A stretch of DNA of 64,000 nucleotides, taken from assembly GCF_000826065.2 (NCBI RefSeq), contig NZ_LN623542.1, forward strand, positions 30,714-94,713. The letters run 5' to 3'. The notes beneath the pieces were generated by a model. The model did not search any database. It worked only from the letters and a program-made list of their open reading frames with translations, and was not told where the DNA came from. The position numbers were made by a program, and so were the translations under genes. Positions 16,571 to 24,913 of the stretch are shown here, one piece after another. The DNA is from Tessaracoccus massiliensis (GTDB taxonomy: Bacteria; Actinomycetota; Actinomycetes; Propionibacteriales; Propionibacteriaceae). Position 1 is the first letter of the stretch. Every line of letters starts with the position of its first letter.

Positions 16571-16678
16571 GCCCACCACTCTGGCCAGCCGGTCACCGGA
16601 TATTCGATGACCTTCGCTCGCTGTGGATAACCCCCGACACGGCGTGTCGCACGCCAGCCGCCCCGCCCCGCGGCCAGC

Positions 16679-16707
16679 TAGGCTGGCCCTACCCCGACAT
16701 GGAAGGA
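16679..16707 (+). promoter_or_regulatory. -10 box and ribosome site of the methyltransferase-like gene
   Basis: TAGGCT at 16679-16684 and GGAAGGA at 16701-16707, 4 nt before the ATG at 16712. A conventional leadered start, in contrast to the many leaderless ones in the window. Confidence 0.4.
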
Positions 16708-16711
16708 CGGC

Positions 16712-17452
16712 ATGAGCATCACCCTGCCCGACGAGGCCCTCACCTGGCTTTCCGTGTGGCAGGACGTGCGCGCGCTCGCCTTGGCCGAGGACGCGCACCT
16801 CACGCGTCGGCTGTCGGCTGCAGGCAACACGATCTTCGCGCTGACGGACAACCCGAAGCTGTACACCCGGCTGTCGTCGCTCGAGCGCGTCACCGCGCTC
16901 CTGGCCCGGCCGGAGGCGATCCCCACGGACCCGCTGCAGTTCGAGGTGGTCTTCGCGCACCAGAGCCTGCACCGCTACGACCTGGCCGAGGCCCTCCCCC
17001 AACTGGCCCGCGTGCTCCGCCCAGGAGGCTGCGTCAGCGCGTCCTACCTCGTGCGCGACGACTCGGTGCCGTGGGTGCGCCGCCTCGCCGCGCTGCTGCG
17101 CCGCTACGACCCCATGGCAATGAAGGGCGACTACGGCCACCAGAGCCTCGACGTGCTGGGCGGCTCCAAGTACTTCCCCGAGGTGGAGCGCCGGGCGTTT
17201 CGCATCTGGCAGCCCATCAGCCGCGACAACCTAGTGGCGATGGTCCGCAACCAGCCCCTGGCCTCCAACCTCGACCAGTCCCAACTCGACGGCCTCATCA
17301 ATCAGGTCACAGACCTCTTCGACGGCGCGGTGCGCCCCGGCGAGAACCTCCGCCTGCCGTATCAACTCCTCTGCTGGCGCGCGTGGGTCAGCCACGAGGA
17401 GCTCACCGGCCCGGTGCACCTGCCGGACAGCGGCTTGGCCATCCCCCTCTGA
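16712..17452 (+). CDS. Methyltransferase-like protein (degenerate class I fold)
   Basis: 246-residue protein. The middle reads VVFAHQSLHRYDLAEALPQL then ARVLRPGGCVSASYL, the post-motif signature of class I SAM methyltransferases, but the glycine-rich SAM loop near the N-terminus is not recognisable. It may be an inactive or strongly diverged member. Divergent from ssd; followed by the holin-like gene after 52 bp. No substrate can be proposed. Confidence 0.6.
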   Translation: MSITLPDEALTWLSVWQDVRALALAEDAHLTRRLSAAGNTIFALTDNPKLYTRLSSLERVTALLARPEAIPTDPLQFEVVFAHQSLHRYDLAEALPQLARVLRPGGCVSASYLVRDDSVPWVRRLAALLRRYDPMAMKGDYGHQSLDVLGGSKYFPEVERRAFRIWQPISRDNLVAMVRNQPLASNLDQSQLDGLINQVTDLFDGAVRPGENLRLPYQLLCWRAWVSHEELTGPVHLPDSGLAIPL

Positions 17453-17504
17453 TCCCCTGCTTGGGTGACATGCCCTAGGCTGTTGCTGCGAAAGGAGCAT
17501 CCAC

Positions 17505-18008
17505 ATGCCCGTTGAGCCCGTAAAGCCCAGCCACCCGCTCGTCGACATCAAGGACTCGCTGTCTGAGTTCGTGTCCAAGACTTCCGAACTGGCCTCGGCC
17601 GAGATCAAACCCTCTGCCAAGGCAGCCGGCATCGGATCCGGCTTCTTCGCGGGGGCCGTGATCTTCGCGCTGCACGCCCTCTGGATGCTGGTCATCCTCA
17701 TCGCGCTGGCTGTGGGACTGCTCCTCCACGCCCTCACGCCGCTGGGGGCCTTCCCGTCCATCACGCTCGGCTTCCTCGTCAGCGTGCTGTTCTCCCTGCT
17801 CGTGGCGGGCATCCTGTTCACGTTGGGCCGCGGCAAGTTCAAGGCGGTCAAGAAGCCTGAGGCCACCCTCACGGAGGCCAAGCTCACCCTCGACGCCGTG
17901 GTGGACGCCGTCGCGTCCCGCAAGAAGGACGCCGACGTGGTGATCCGCCCCGAGGACCTCCCCCGGTTCCGCGACGCAGACCTCGAGAACACCTTCGGCC
18001 GTCCGTAG
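17505..18008 (+). CDS. Phage-holin-superfamily-6-type membrane protein
   Basis: 167 residues. A helical N-terminal part (VDIKDSLSEFVSKTSELASA) is followed by two close transmembrane helices (about 48-75 and 85-110) and a charged tail. This matches the phage holin superfamily VI/DUF1469-type proteins common in actinobacterial chromosomes, which are not phage genes. AAAGGAG lies 7-8 nt before the ATG, and a TAGGCT -10 box at 17476-17481. Function unknown. Confidence 0.75.
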   Translation: MPVEPVKPSHPLVDIKDSLSEFVSKTSELASAEIKPSAKAAGIGSGFFAGAVIFALHALWMLVILIALAVGLLLHALTPLGAFPSITLGFLVSVLFSLLVAGILFTLGRGKFKAVKKPEATLTEAKLTLDAVVDAVASRKKDADVVIRPEDLPRFRDADLENTFGRP

Positions 18009-18021
18009 TACGTTGATCCCC

Positions 18022-18180
18022 ATGAACAAGTGGGAATACTTCGTCGCGCCCATCCTCTCACACGTCGCGCAGCAGATCCTCAACAACTTCGGCTCCGAGG
18101 GGTGGGAGCTGGTCCAGCTCGCCCCCGGCCCCAACCCGGACACCCTGGTGGGCTACTTCAAGCGCCCCGCGCAGGACTGA
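18022..18180 (+). CDS. DUF4177-type small protein
   Basis: 52 residues: MNKWEYFVAPILSHVAQQIL then SEGWELVQLAPGPN and YFKRP. The W-E-Y and G-W-E-L-V motifs are those of the DUF4177 family, a small beta-alpha fold. In actinobacteria it commonly precedes a RidA gene, as here; the RidA ATG overlaps its TGA. No known biochemical role. Confidence 0.85.
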   Translation: MNKWEYFVAPILSHVAQQILNNFGSEGWELVQLAPGPNPDTLVGYFKRPAQD

Positions 18181-18635
18181 TGAGCGCCTCCGCACGCCTG
18201 GCCGAGCTCGGCATCGAGCTCCCGCCAGTGGCAGCCCCCGTCGCCGCCTACGTGCCCGCCACCCGGGTGGGCAACCAGGTCTGGACCTCCGGCCAGCTGC
18301 CCTTCGTCGACGGTGAACTCACCGCCACCGGCAAGGTGGGCGGCTCAGTGTCCCCCGAGGATGCGGCAGCCGCCGCCCGCACCGCAGCGCTCAACGCGAT
18401 CGCCGCGGCTGCCGACGTCGCGGGCGGGATCGATGAGATCCGCCGCATCCTCAAGGTGGTCGTGTTCGTGGCCAGCGCCCCGGACTTCACCGGTCAGCCA
18501 GCCGTCGCGAACGGGGCCTCCACGCTGCTGGGCGACGTCTTCGGCGACGCCGGCCAGCACGTGCGCAGCGCCGTGGGCGTCGCGGCGCTCCCGCTGGATG
18601 CGGCCGTGGAGGTCGAACTCATCGTCGAGGCCTGA
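18180..18635 (+). CDS. RidA-family protein (enamine/imine deaminase)
   Basis: 151-residue YjgF/YER057c/UK114 protein. RidA-type enzymes hydrolyse reactive enamine/imine intermediates from PLP enzymes. The N-terminal part has the [20 protein letters not shown] signature, and the end [20 protein letters not shown] is the family terminus. The usual active-site Arg (in the R-x-x-x-G/A-V region: [12 protein letters not shown]) is present. Starts at ATG 18180, sharing bases with the DUF4177 stop. Confidence 0.88.
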   Translation: MSASARLAELGIELPPVAAPVAAYVPATRVGNQVWTSGQLPFVDGELTATGKVGGSVSPEDAAAAARTAALNAIAAAADVAGGIDEIRRILKVVVFVASAPDFTGQPAVANGASTLLGDVFGDAGQHVRSAVGVAALPLDAAVEVELIVEA

Positions 18636-18636
18636 C

Positions 18637-19308
18637 GTGGACCAGCCGGCCGCCATCAACGAGAGGCTCGCGGAGACCTACCCGGACGCGCACTGCGAGC
18701 TGGATTTCCGTGACCCGTTCGAGTTGCTGGTGGCCACTGTGCTGTCCGCACAGTCCACCGACCGTCGCGTCAACGCGGTGACCGTCGAGTTGTTCCGCCG
18801 CTTCCCCACCCCGCCTGCGCTCGCGGAGGCGGAGCGGGAAGAGGTGGAGACGATCATCGGGCCGGTGGGGTTCTACCGGAACAAGACCACCGCGATCATC
18901 GGGCTGAGCCAGCGCATCGTCGACGAGTTCGACGGCGAGGTGCCGGGCTCGCTCGAGGATCTGGTGTCGCTGCCGGGCGTGGGCCGCAAGACCGCCAACG
19001 TGGTGCTCGGCAACGCGTTCGGGGTGCCGGGGATCACGCCTGACACCCACCTCATCCGCCTCGCGAACCGCTTCGGCTGGGTGGACAGCACCAAGCCTGA
19101 TGTGGTGGAGGAATCCGTAGGTGCACTGTTCCCGCCAGACGAATGGGTGATGCTGTGCCACCGTGTGATCTGGCACGGCCGACGGTGTTGCCACGCCCGT
19201 CGCCCGGCCTGCGGCGCCTGTCCGGTCGCCGAACTGTGCCCCAGCCGCGACATCGGTGAGCAGGACCCGGCCAAGGCGGCCAAGCTCCTGCGCAAACCCC
19301 GCGCCTGA
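18637..19308 (+). CDS. nth: Endonuclease III
   Basis: 223-residue base-excision repair glycosylase/AP lyase for oxidised pyrimidines. The helix-hairpin-helix holds the catalytic Lys ([18 protein letters not shown]), the conserved Asp is in [14 protein letters not shown], and the [4Fe-4S] loop is C-x6-C-x2-C-x5-C ([17 protein letters not shown]). The start is GTG 18637, two bases after the RidA stop. Gene order nth-TlpA-Nudix matches mycobacteria in inverted order. Confidence 0.96.
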   Translation: MDQPAAINERLAETYPDAHCELDFRDPFELLVATVLSAQSTDRRVNAVTVELFRRFPTPPALAEAEREEVETIIGPVGFYRNKTTAIIGLSQRIVDEFDGEVPGSLEDLVSLPGVGRKTANVVLGNAFGVPGITPDTHLIRLANRFGWVDSTKPDVVEESVGALFPPDEWVMLCHRVIWHGRRCCHARRPACGACPVAELCPSRDIGEQDPAKAAKLLRKPRA

Positions 19309-19318
19309 GCGCGTCGGG

Positions 19319-19324
19319 TAGCCT
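19319..19324 (+). promoter_or_regulatory. -10 box (TAGCCT) of the TlpA-like gene
   Basis: TAGCCT lies 9 nt before the ATG at 19334, predicting a leader of only about 3 nt. No Shine-Dalgarno is seen. Confidence 0.35.
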
Positions 19325-19333
19325 CGGGGCACC

Positions 19334-19930
19334 ATGAGGATTCGGCCTATGATCGCCGCGCTGGGCGCGGCGGCTCTGTTGGCGGCGTGCACGCCGTCGG
19401 AACAACCCACCCCCACGGAGCCCGCCAGCACCCCGCCGGATCTGGCGGCGCTGCGGGTCGAGTACGGGCTACCTGACTGCCCGGACACGGACCCGGCTGC
19501 ACAGCAGATCGACGGCGGGCTGCCGCGGACCGATCTGGCCTGCCTGGGCAGCGACAAGCGGGTCAACCTCGCCGGGCTGGAGCGCACCCCCACCATCATC
19601 AACGTCTGGGCCCAGTGGTGCGGGCCGTGCCGCGAGGAGGCCCCGTTCCTCCGTGAGGGGTTGGCGGAGCTCGACGGCGTCTCGTTCCTGGGTATCGACT
19701 ACAACGACCCTCTTCCGGACTGGGCCATCGAGTTCGCCGGCCGCGTCGGCTGGATCTACCCCCACGTCGTCGACCAGGACAAGACCCTGCAGGTGCCGCT
19801 CAAGGTGCCCGGCATCCCGTCGACCTACTTCGTGGATGCCGAGGGCAGGATCGCCGGCGTCCACGCCGGACCCATCGAATCCACCGAGCAACTCACAGAG
19901 CTGGCCGCCGAGTACCTGGGGGTCTCGTGA
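19334..19930 (+). CDS. TlpA-like thioredoxin lipoprotein
   Basis: 198 residues. A lipoprotein signal (ALGAAALLAAC) anchors it outside the membrane. The thioredoxin fold carries the redox motif WAQWCGPCREEAPFL and the cis-Pro segment PGIPSTYFVD. Probable thiol-disulfide reductase for exported proteins. Overlaps the Nudix gene by 4 nt (GTGA), so the two are coupled. Equivalent to Rv3673c by synteny. Confidence 0.88.
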   Translation: MRIRPMIAALGAAALLAACTPSEQPTPTEPASTPPDLAALRVEYGLPDCPDTDPAAQQIDGGLPRTDLACLGSDKRVNLAGLERTPTIINVWAQWCGPCREEAPFLREGLAELDGVSFLGIDYNDPLPDWAIEFAGRVGWIYPHVVDQDKTLQVPLKVPGIPSTYFVDAEGRIAGVHAGPIESTEQLTELAAEYLGVS

Positions 19931-20553
19931 GCGTCTTCGGCCCATTGCGCGACGCGCTCCGGGAGCCGCAGACTGCGCGTCAGATCGGCATCGACCGCAC
20001 TCCGCGGGGTGAGCGCTCCGCCGCTGTCCTTGCGTTGTTCACCGACGAGGCGGATCCCCTGCTGACGTTCATCACCCGTTCGGCGACGATGCGCCGGCAT
20101 GCCGGACAGATCGCGTTGCCCGGCGGTGGCGTCGATGACACGGACCGGGACCGGGCACACACCGCCCTGCGGGAGGCCAATGAGGAGATCGGGCTACGGC
20201 CTGAATCGGTGACGGTGCTGGGGCAGCTGCCCGCGTTGTGGGTGCCGGCGTCGCGCTACGACGTGACCACCGTCGTGGGCACCTGGCCCGGAGACGCAGA
20301 ACTCGGCGTCATGGATCCGCGCGAGGTGGACGCGGTGCACCAGTACCGGATCTCCGAGTTGACCGCCCCGGAGGCCCGCCTGATGGGCCGCCACCCCAGC
20401 GGCTTCCTCGGCCCGTCATTCGTGCTGGGCGAGCAGTTCATCTGGGGCCTCACGGGGCACTTGGTGGACTGGGTGCTGGACCTGGCGGGCTGGTCGCGTC
20501 CATGGGAACGCGACCGGGTGGCAGCCGTCCCCGAGCGCTTCCTGCGCGACTGA
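19927..20553 (+). CDS. Nudix hydrolase, CoA pyrophosphatase-like
   Basis: 208 residues. The Nudix box is GGGVDDTDRDRAHTALREAN followed by EEIGL, and is preceded by the CoA-pyrophosphatase sequence RHAGQIALPGG. It probably hydrolyses CoA or its derivatives to 4'-phosphopantetheine. Begins at GTG inside the TlpA-like stop. Followed by a hairpin terminator. Confidence 0.88.
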   Translation: MSVFGPLRDALREPQTARQIGIDRTPRGERSAAVLALFTDEADPLLTFITRSATMRRHAGQIALPGGGVDDTDRDRAHTALREANEEIGLRPESVTVLGQLPALWVPASRYDVTTVVGTWPGDAELGVMDPREVDAVHQYRISELTAPEARLMGRHPSGFLGPSFVLGEQFIWGLTGHLVDWVLDLAGWSRPWERDRVAAVPERFLRD

Positions 20554-20580
20554 GAGCTCAACGCGGCCGGAAAAGAGAAA

Positions 20581-20606
20581 CGGCGCGTGGATTTCTCCAC
20601 GCGCCG
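20581..20606. terminator. Hairpin terminator between Nudix and whiB
   Basis: CGGCGCGTGGA and TCCACGCGCCG form a perfect 11-bp stem with a TTTC loop. It separates two converging genes and can work for both. Confidence 0.8.
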
Positions 20607-20620
20607 CGCACAACTGGCTG

Positions 20621-20926
20621 TCAGCGGCGATCCACCGGGACGACGGTGAGGTTGGACTCCGCGTTGTAGTTGACCAACACGTCGTACCAGGAGTCGATAT
20701 CCGGGCGCTGGCGCAGCAGCGCGCGCCGTTCCCGTTCGGTCATGCCGCCCCAGACGCCCCACTCGATCCGGTTGTCGAGGGCCTCCGCGAGGCATTCTGA
20801 ACGCACTGGGCATCCCACGCACACAGAACGAGCCCGTTTCTGGTCCTTACCCTCTGGAAACAGAGCGTCCGCCATGTCCCGGCACTTGGCCTGAAGCGTC
20901 CACTCACTCACCTCAGCAAGCGACAT
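20621..20926 (-). CDS. whiB4: WhiB-family iron-sulfur regulator (WhiB4-like)
   Basis: 101 residues. Four Cys (15, 36, 39, 45; C-x20-C-x2-C-x5-C) bind the [4Fe-4S] cluster, followed by the G-V/I-W-G-G turn (IEWGVWGGMTERERR) and a basic tail. GGGAGG lies about 7 nt before the ATG at 20926. It is divergent from the ponA2-like gene, the same arrangement as Rv3681c-Rv3682 in mycobacteria, which supports WhiB4 (redox-responsive). The paralogue assignment rests on synteny. Confidence 0.88.
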   Translation of the reverse strand: MSLAEVSEWTLQAKCRDMADALFPEGKDQKRARSVCVGCPVRSECLAEALDNRIEWGVWGGMTERERRALLRQRPDIDSWYDVLVNYNAESNLTVVPVDRR

Positions 20927-21064
20927 CAGCTGCCCTCCCTTGCGCAGTTTGTCTGGTGCATTGACCGTAGCGCATGATCGGGCCTTTGCAACAGGGGGGT
21001 CTTTGCTGAGACGCTGGTCAGCGGCCCATCGTCGGCTCGACAAGGGGATTTCCGGCGCGTCACG

Positions 21065-21070
21065 TAGAAT
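21065..21070 (+). promoter_or_regulatory. -10 box (TAGAAT) of ponA2, leaderless
   Basis: TAGAAT ends exactly 6 nt before the ATG at 21077, so transcription should begin at or next to the A of the start codon. No ribosome site is present. A -35 box is not obvious. Confidence 0.5.
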
Positions 21071-21076
21071 GGCCGC

Positions 21077-23497
21077 ATGAAGTCAGCCTCCCTTGGACAG
21101 AAGGGCTATGCCCTCTTGATGTTCCTGGCGGTGAGCGTCCTTTCCGGCCTCCTCCTCGCAGGGCTCGCCGTGCCGATGACCGCTCTCGCCAACAGCAGCG
21201 TCAAGATGGCTGCCGAGTCGTTCGAACAGCTGCCCGCCGAGTTCGAAACGCCCCCTCAGTCCGAGCGTTCCCGCGTGCTGATGGGCGACGGCCAGGTGCT
21301 GGCCACGTTCTTCGACGAGAACCGCGTCTATGTGCCGCTGGAGGACATCTCGCTGCACATGCAGGAGGCGCAGATCGCCATCGAGGACCACCGGTTCTAC
21401 GACCACGGCGCCATCGACTTCCAGGGCTTCGGCCGAGCCGCCCTCAAGACGCTCATGGGCGACACGCAGGGTGCCTCGACGCTGACGCAGCAGTACGTGA
21501 AGCTGGTGCGCGTCGAAACCGCGTCCATGAACAATGACGCCGAGGGTGTCCGCAAGGCAACCGAGGTCTCGATCGAGCGCAAGATCATCGAGATGCGCTA
21601 CGCCATGGCCGTGGAGGAGAAGCTCAGCAAGGACGAGATCCTCGAGCGCTATCTCAACATCGCCTACTACGGCGACGGCGCCTATGGCGTGGAGGCCGCC
21701 GCGCAGCACTACTTCGGCGTGTCCGCGAAGGACCTGGACCTAGCGCAATCTGCGATGCTGGCTGGCCTGGTGCAGAACCCGGTGCAGACCAACCCGACGA
21801 AGTACACCCAGCGCGCACTCAACCGCCGCGACACCGTGCTCAACCGCATGGCTGAGCTCAACATCGTGACGAAGGCGGAGGCCGCGGCCGCCAAGGAGGT
21901 CACCTTCGACCCGGCGCAGGTGCGCCGCACCCCCAACGGCTGCGTGGCCTCGAAGTACCCCTTCCTCTGTGATTACGTGCAGCGCACCCTGATGACTCTG
22001 CCCAGCATGGGCGAGACCGTCGAAGAGCGCCGCAACCGGCTCAACCGTGGCGGTCTGACCATCCACACCCTGATCGACCCCACGGCCCAGGATTCCGCAG
22101 AAGCCGCCGTCGCCGCGCAGATCGCGCCGCAGGACCCGGTGTGGGGTGCTGCCGTGCTGCTGCAGCCGAGCACGGGCCTGATCGTCGCGATGGCGCAGTC
22201 GCGGCCCGACATGGGCCCCGACGCCGCCGCCGGCCAGACGTTCTACAACATCAACGTGGAGGAGTCGATGGGTGGCATCGAGGGCTTCCAGGCGGGCTCC
22301 ACGTTCAAGGCCTTCACGATCGCTGCCGCGCTCGACGTGGGCATGACCCCGGATCAGTCCTACAACTCCCCCGACCGCCTGGAGATCGATGGGGAGACCT
22401 ACACCAGCTGCGAGGGCCCGTTCCCGGTGCGCGCTGACAAGCCCGTCGGCAACCTGAACATGCGTAGCTACGGCAACATCGACATGCGGAAGGCGACCGA
22501 GCAGTCGGTCAACACCTACTTCATGCAGCTCATCCAGGACGCGGGCATCTGCAACACGACCACCATGGCGGAGAAGGTGGGCGTCAAGCTGGCCAACGGC
22601 GACCCCATGTCGTCGCAGTCCTACTACCCGTCCTTCACGCTCGGCACCGCCGACGTGACCCCGCTGTCCATGGCTGAGGGCTACGCCACCTTCGCCAACC
22701 GCGGCATCCACTGCACCCCGATCATCCTGCGCTCCGTCACCACCAAGGACGGCACGCAGCTCGACGTCCCCTCGGCCAACTGTGAGCAGGTCATCCGCCC
22801 CGAGGTGGCCGACGGCGTCAACTACCTCCTCAACGGCGTGGCCACCCGCGGCACCGGCCGCCCCGCCGCCATCGGCGACGGGCGCCCCGAGGCCGGTAAG
22901 ACCGGTACCACCAACGGCAACGAGGCGGTCTGGTACGCCGGCTACACCCCCGAGATGGCGGGCGTGGCACTGATCGCCGTGGACAAGCCCAACCCCTACT
23001 TCCAGTCCCACCCCCGCTCCGTGCGCATGACGCTGCCCGTCAGCGGCAACCGTCTGCAGGGCACCGGTGGTGGCGATGCCGGCAAGATCTGGAACGCCGC
23101 GATGAAGGCCGCGCTGGCTGACAAGCCGAAGACCGCGTTCACGGACCCGGCAAAGGACATCCTCGAGGGTGTGAAGGTGCCGGTGCCCGATGTGAAGGGC
23201 ATGGGTTACAACGAGGCGAAGGAGACCCTCGAGGCTGCTGGTTTCAACACCCGCACCGTGCGCGTGGACTCCAACCGCCGCAAGGGCTCCTACCTGGGTA
23301 TCTCGCCGTCGGACGAGGCTGTGAAGTTCTCCACCATCACGTTGCGCGTCTCCAACGGCCCCAAGCCGAAACCCAAGCCCGCTGCTCCGCGGCCAGCACC
23401 CCCGGCTCAGCCTCCGGCGCAGCCGCCCGCTGCACCCCCAGCTGCTCCTCCCGCTGCTCCGCCCGCCGCCCCGCCGGCTGGCGGCGAAGAGGGCTGA
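21077..23497 (+). CDS. ponA2: Bifunctional class A penicillin-binding protein with PASTA domain
   Basis: 806 residues. One N-terminal membrane helix, then the glycosyltransferase domain (IEDHRFYDHGAIDFQGFGRA, GASTLTQQYVKLV), then the transpeptidase: active Ser in GSTFKAFTIA, SVNTYF as SxN, GKTGTTNGNEAVW as KTG. A PASTA repeat (VPDVKGMGYNEAKETLEAAG) and a Pro/Ala-rich tail with AAPP repeats close the protein. It polymerises and crosslinks peptidoglycan. The next gene, a phosphoesterase, shares one base with its stop. Confidence 0.94.
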   Translation: MKSASLGQKGYALLMFLAVSVLSGLLLAGLAVPMTALANSSVKMAAESFEQLPAEFETPPQSERSRVLMGDGQVLATFFDENRVYVPLEDISLHMQEAQIAIEDHRFYDHGAIDFQGFGRAALKTLMGDTQGASTLTQQYVKLVRVETASMNNDAEGVRKATEVSIERKIIEMRYAMAVEEKLSKDEILERYLNIAYYGDGAYGVEAAAQHYFGVSAKDLDLAQSAMLAGLVQNPVQTNPTKYTQRALNRRDTVLNRMAELNIVTKAEAAAAKEVTFDPAQVRRTPNGCVASKYPFLCDYVQRTLMTLPSMGETVEERRNRLNRGGLTIHTLIDPTAQDSAEAAVAAQIAPQDPVWGAAVLLQPSTGLIVAMAQSRPDMGPDAAAGQTFYNINVEESMGGIEGFQAGSTFKAFTIAAALDVGMTPDQSYNSPDRLEIDGETYTSCEGPFPVRADKPVGNLNMRSYGNIDMRKATEQSVNTYFMQLIQDAGICNTTTMAEKVGVKLANGDPMSSQSYYPSFTLGTADVTPLSMAEGYATFANRGIHCTPIILRSVTTKDGTQLDVPSANCEQVIRPEVADGVNYLLNGVATRGTGRPAAIGDGRPEAGKTGTTNGNEAVWYAGYTPEMAGVALIAVDKPNPYFQSHPRSVRMTLPVSGNRLQGTGGGDAGKIWNAAMKAALADKPKTAFTDPAKDILEGVKVPVPDVKGMGYNEAKETLEAAGFNTRTVRVDSNRRKGSYLGISPSDEAVKFSTITLRVSNGPKPKPKPAAPRPAPPAQPPAQPPAAPPAAPPAAPPAAPPAGGEEG

Positions 23498-24423
23498 TGA
23501 ACGGTTGGACGAAGGCTGCCGCGGCCCTCGCGGCAGCCGGTGGAGCATGTTTCGGCTGGGGTCTCCTGGAGCGCGGCATGTACACGGTGCGGCGCGTCAC
23601 GCTCGACGTGCTGCCGCCCGGCTGCCCTGAACTACGTGTGCTGCACGTCTCGGATTTCCATCTGACGACGAGGCAGCGCCGCAAGCAGGAGTTCATCGCC
23701 TCGCTGACTGCTCTCGAGCCGGATCTGGTGGTCAACACCGGCGACAACATCGCCCAGGCTGCCGCCGTCGAGCCGCTGATGGCTGCCTTGGAGAGCCTCC
23801 GCGGGGTGCCCGGCGTGTTCGTGTTCGGCTCCAACGACTACTACGCTCCGGAGTTCCGTAACCCGCTCAAGTACGTGGTGAAGGGCTCCTCGAAGGGCGA
23901 GGATGAGCCGCCCGAGGAACTACCCACCGACGCCGTGGCGGCCGGGCTGGAGGACCTCGGCTGGGTGAACCTGACGCAGGCGTCGGCCACGCTGGAGGTC
24001 GCGGGCCAGCGCATCGCGTTCCGGGGCACCGATGACGCGCACCTGGGTCGCGACGACTACGACGCCGTCGCCGGGCCGGTTGATCCCGACGCGGTGCTCA
24101 ACGTGGGCGTGACGCACGCCCCCTACCTGGGTGTGCTGGATGCGATGACCGCCGACGGCCTGGAACTCATCTTCGCCGGCCACACCCACGGCGGGCAGGT
24201 CTGCGTGCCCGGCTTCGGCGCGTTGATCACCAACTGCGACCTGGACACCGACCGCGTCAAGGGCCCGTCGACGCACATCGCCGGGGGCCACACCGCGCAG
24301 TTGCACATCTCCGCAGGCTTGGGCACGTCGCCGTATGCGCCGTACCGCTTCGCGTGTCGCCCGGAGGTCACGCTGCTGACGCTGCGGCCGGCCGGTTTCG
24401 CACCTGAGGCCGGGGTGCGCTAA
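23497..24423 (+). CDS. Membrane-anchored metallophosphoesterase
   Basis: 308 residues, calcineurin-like fold. Metal ligands are in VLHVSDFHL (D-x-H), NTGDNIAQ (GD), FGSNDYYAP (variant of GNHD with Ser-Asn-Asp) and AGHTHGGQVCVPG (GHxH). The N-terminal helix (AAAALAAAGGACFGWGL) may anchor it. Co-transcribed with ponA2, as Rv3683 is with Rv3682, so a role in cell-envelope metabolism is likely; the substrate is unknown. Confidence 0.88.
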   Translation: MNGWTKAAAALAAAGGACFGWGLLERGMYTVRRVTLDVLPPGCPELRVLHVSDFHLTTRQRRKQEFIASLTALEPDLVVNTGDNIAQAAAVEPLMAALESLRGVPGVFVFGSNDYYAPEFRNPLKYVVKGSSKGEDEPPEELPTDAVAAGLEDLGWVNLTQASATLEVAGQRIAFRGTDDAHLGRDDYDAVAGPVDPDAVLNVGVTHAPYLGVLDAMTADGLELIFAGHTHGGQVCVPGFGALITNCDLDTDRVKGPSTHIAGGHTAQLHISAGLGTSPYAPYRFACRPEVTLLTLRPAGFAPEAGVR

Positions 24424-24447
24424 TCTAACCCTTGGCTCAAATGCCAT

Positions 24448-24521
24448 CGGGGTGTGGCGCAGCTTGGTAGCGCGCGTCGTTCGGGACGACGAGGCCGCAG
24501 GTTCAAATCCTGTCACCCCGA
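24448..24521 (+). tRNA. tRNA-Pro (CGG)
   Basis: 74 nt cloverleaf. Acceptor CGGGGTG (24448-24454) pairs with CACCCCG (24514-24520), discriminator A. The anticodon loop TTCGGGA gives anticodon CGG at 24482-24484; the T-arm is GCAGGTTCAAATCCTGT. CCA is not encoded. It is directly followed by the tandem array at 24523. Confidence 0.97.
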
Positions 24522-24522
24522 C

Positions 24523-24883
24523 GCAGGCCGAGAGAAGTGAGAAAGCGCACTTCCTCGGCCTGAAGTCATTTCTAAGACCTTCAGGCGCTTTCTCACTTCC
24601 GAGGCCAAGGAAGGGGTTGAGGACGAAGTCCGATCACCCCGACGCAGGCCGAGAGAAGTGAGAAAGCGCACTTCCTCGGCCTGAAGTCATTTCTAAGACC
24701 TTCAGGCGCTTTCTCACTTCCGAGGGCAAGGAAGGGGTTGAGGACGAAGTCCGATCACCCCGACGAAGCCCGAGAGAAATGGACAAGCTCCTTACTCTCG
24801 GGCTTTAGTCTTTTCATTAGCTAGGAGCTTGTCCATTTCCGAGGGCAGGGAAGGGGTTGAGGACGAAGTCCGATGACCCCGAC
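24523..24883 (+). repeat. Three tandem units (121, 121, 119 bp) anchored on tRNA-Pro
   Basis: Units are 24523-24643, 24644-24764 and 24765-24883. Units 1 and 2 are nearly identical; unit 3 has a different head but the same tail. The tail runs from CCGAGG through GGGGTTGAGGACGAAGTCCG to CACCCCGACG and resembles the T-arm plus acceptor strand of the preceding tRNA-Pro. Each head forms two competing hairpins: stem A (24524-24532 with 24554-24562) and stem B (24535-24548 with 24585-24598) in unit 1; stem A (24766-24776 with 24795-24805) and stem B (24777-24791 with 24824-24838) in unit 3. No protein is credible here. Confidence 0.9.
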
Positions 24884-24913
24884 GTCACGCGGGGGCGCGA
24901 CGCTCAGGGGGCG

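Noticed and set aside
17505..18008. Prophage holin
   Set aside because: The holin-superfamily-6 label is a family name; no other phage gene is nearby and the gene sits among housekeeping genes.
24452..24661. Small plus-strand protein starting inside tRNA-Pro
   Set aside because: It is the tRNA and the first repeat unit read as protein; the matching antisense frame (MTGFEPAASSSRTTRATKLR) is a well-known spurious tRNA translation.
24523..24883. CRISPR array
   Set aside because: Repeats are about 121 bp with internal hairpins, not 25-40-bp repeats with unique spacers, and there are no cas genes in the window.
24523..24883. Self-cleaving ribozyme such as hammerhead
   Set aside because: The GACGAAGTC segment recalls part of a hammerhead core, but the CUGAUGA box and the three-way junction are absent.
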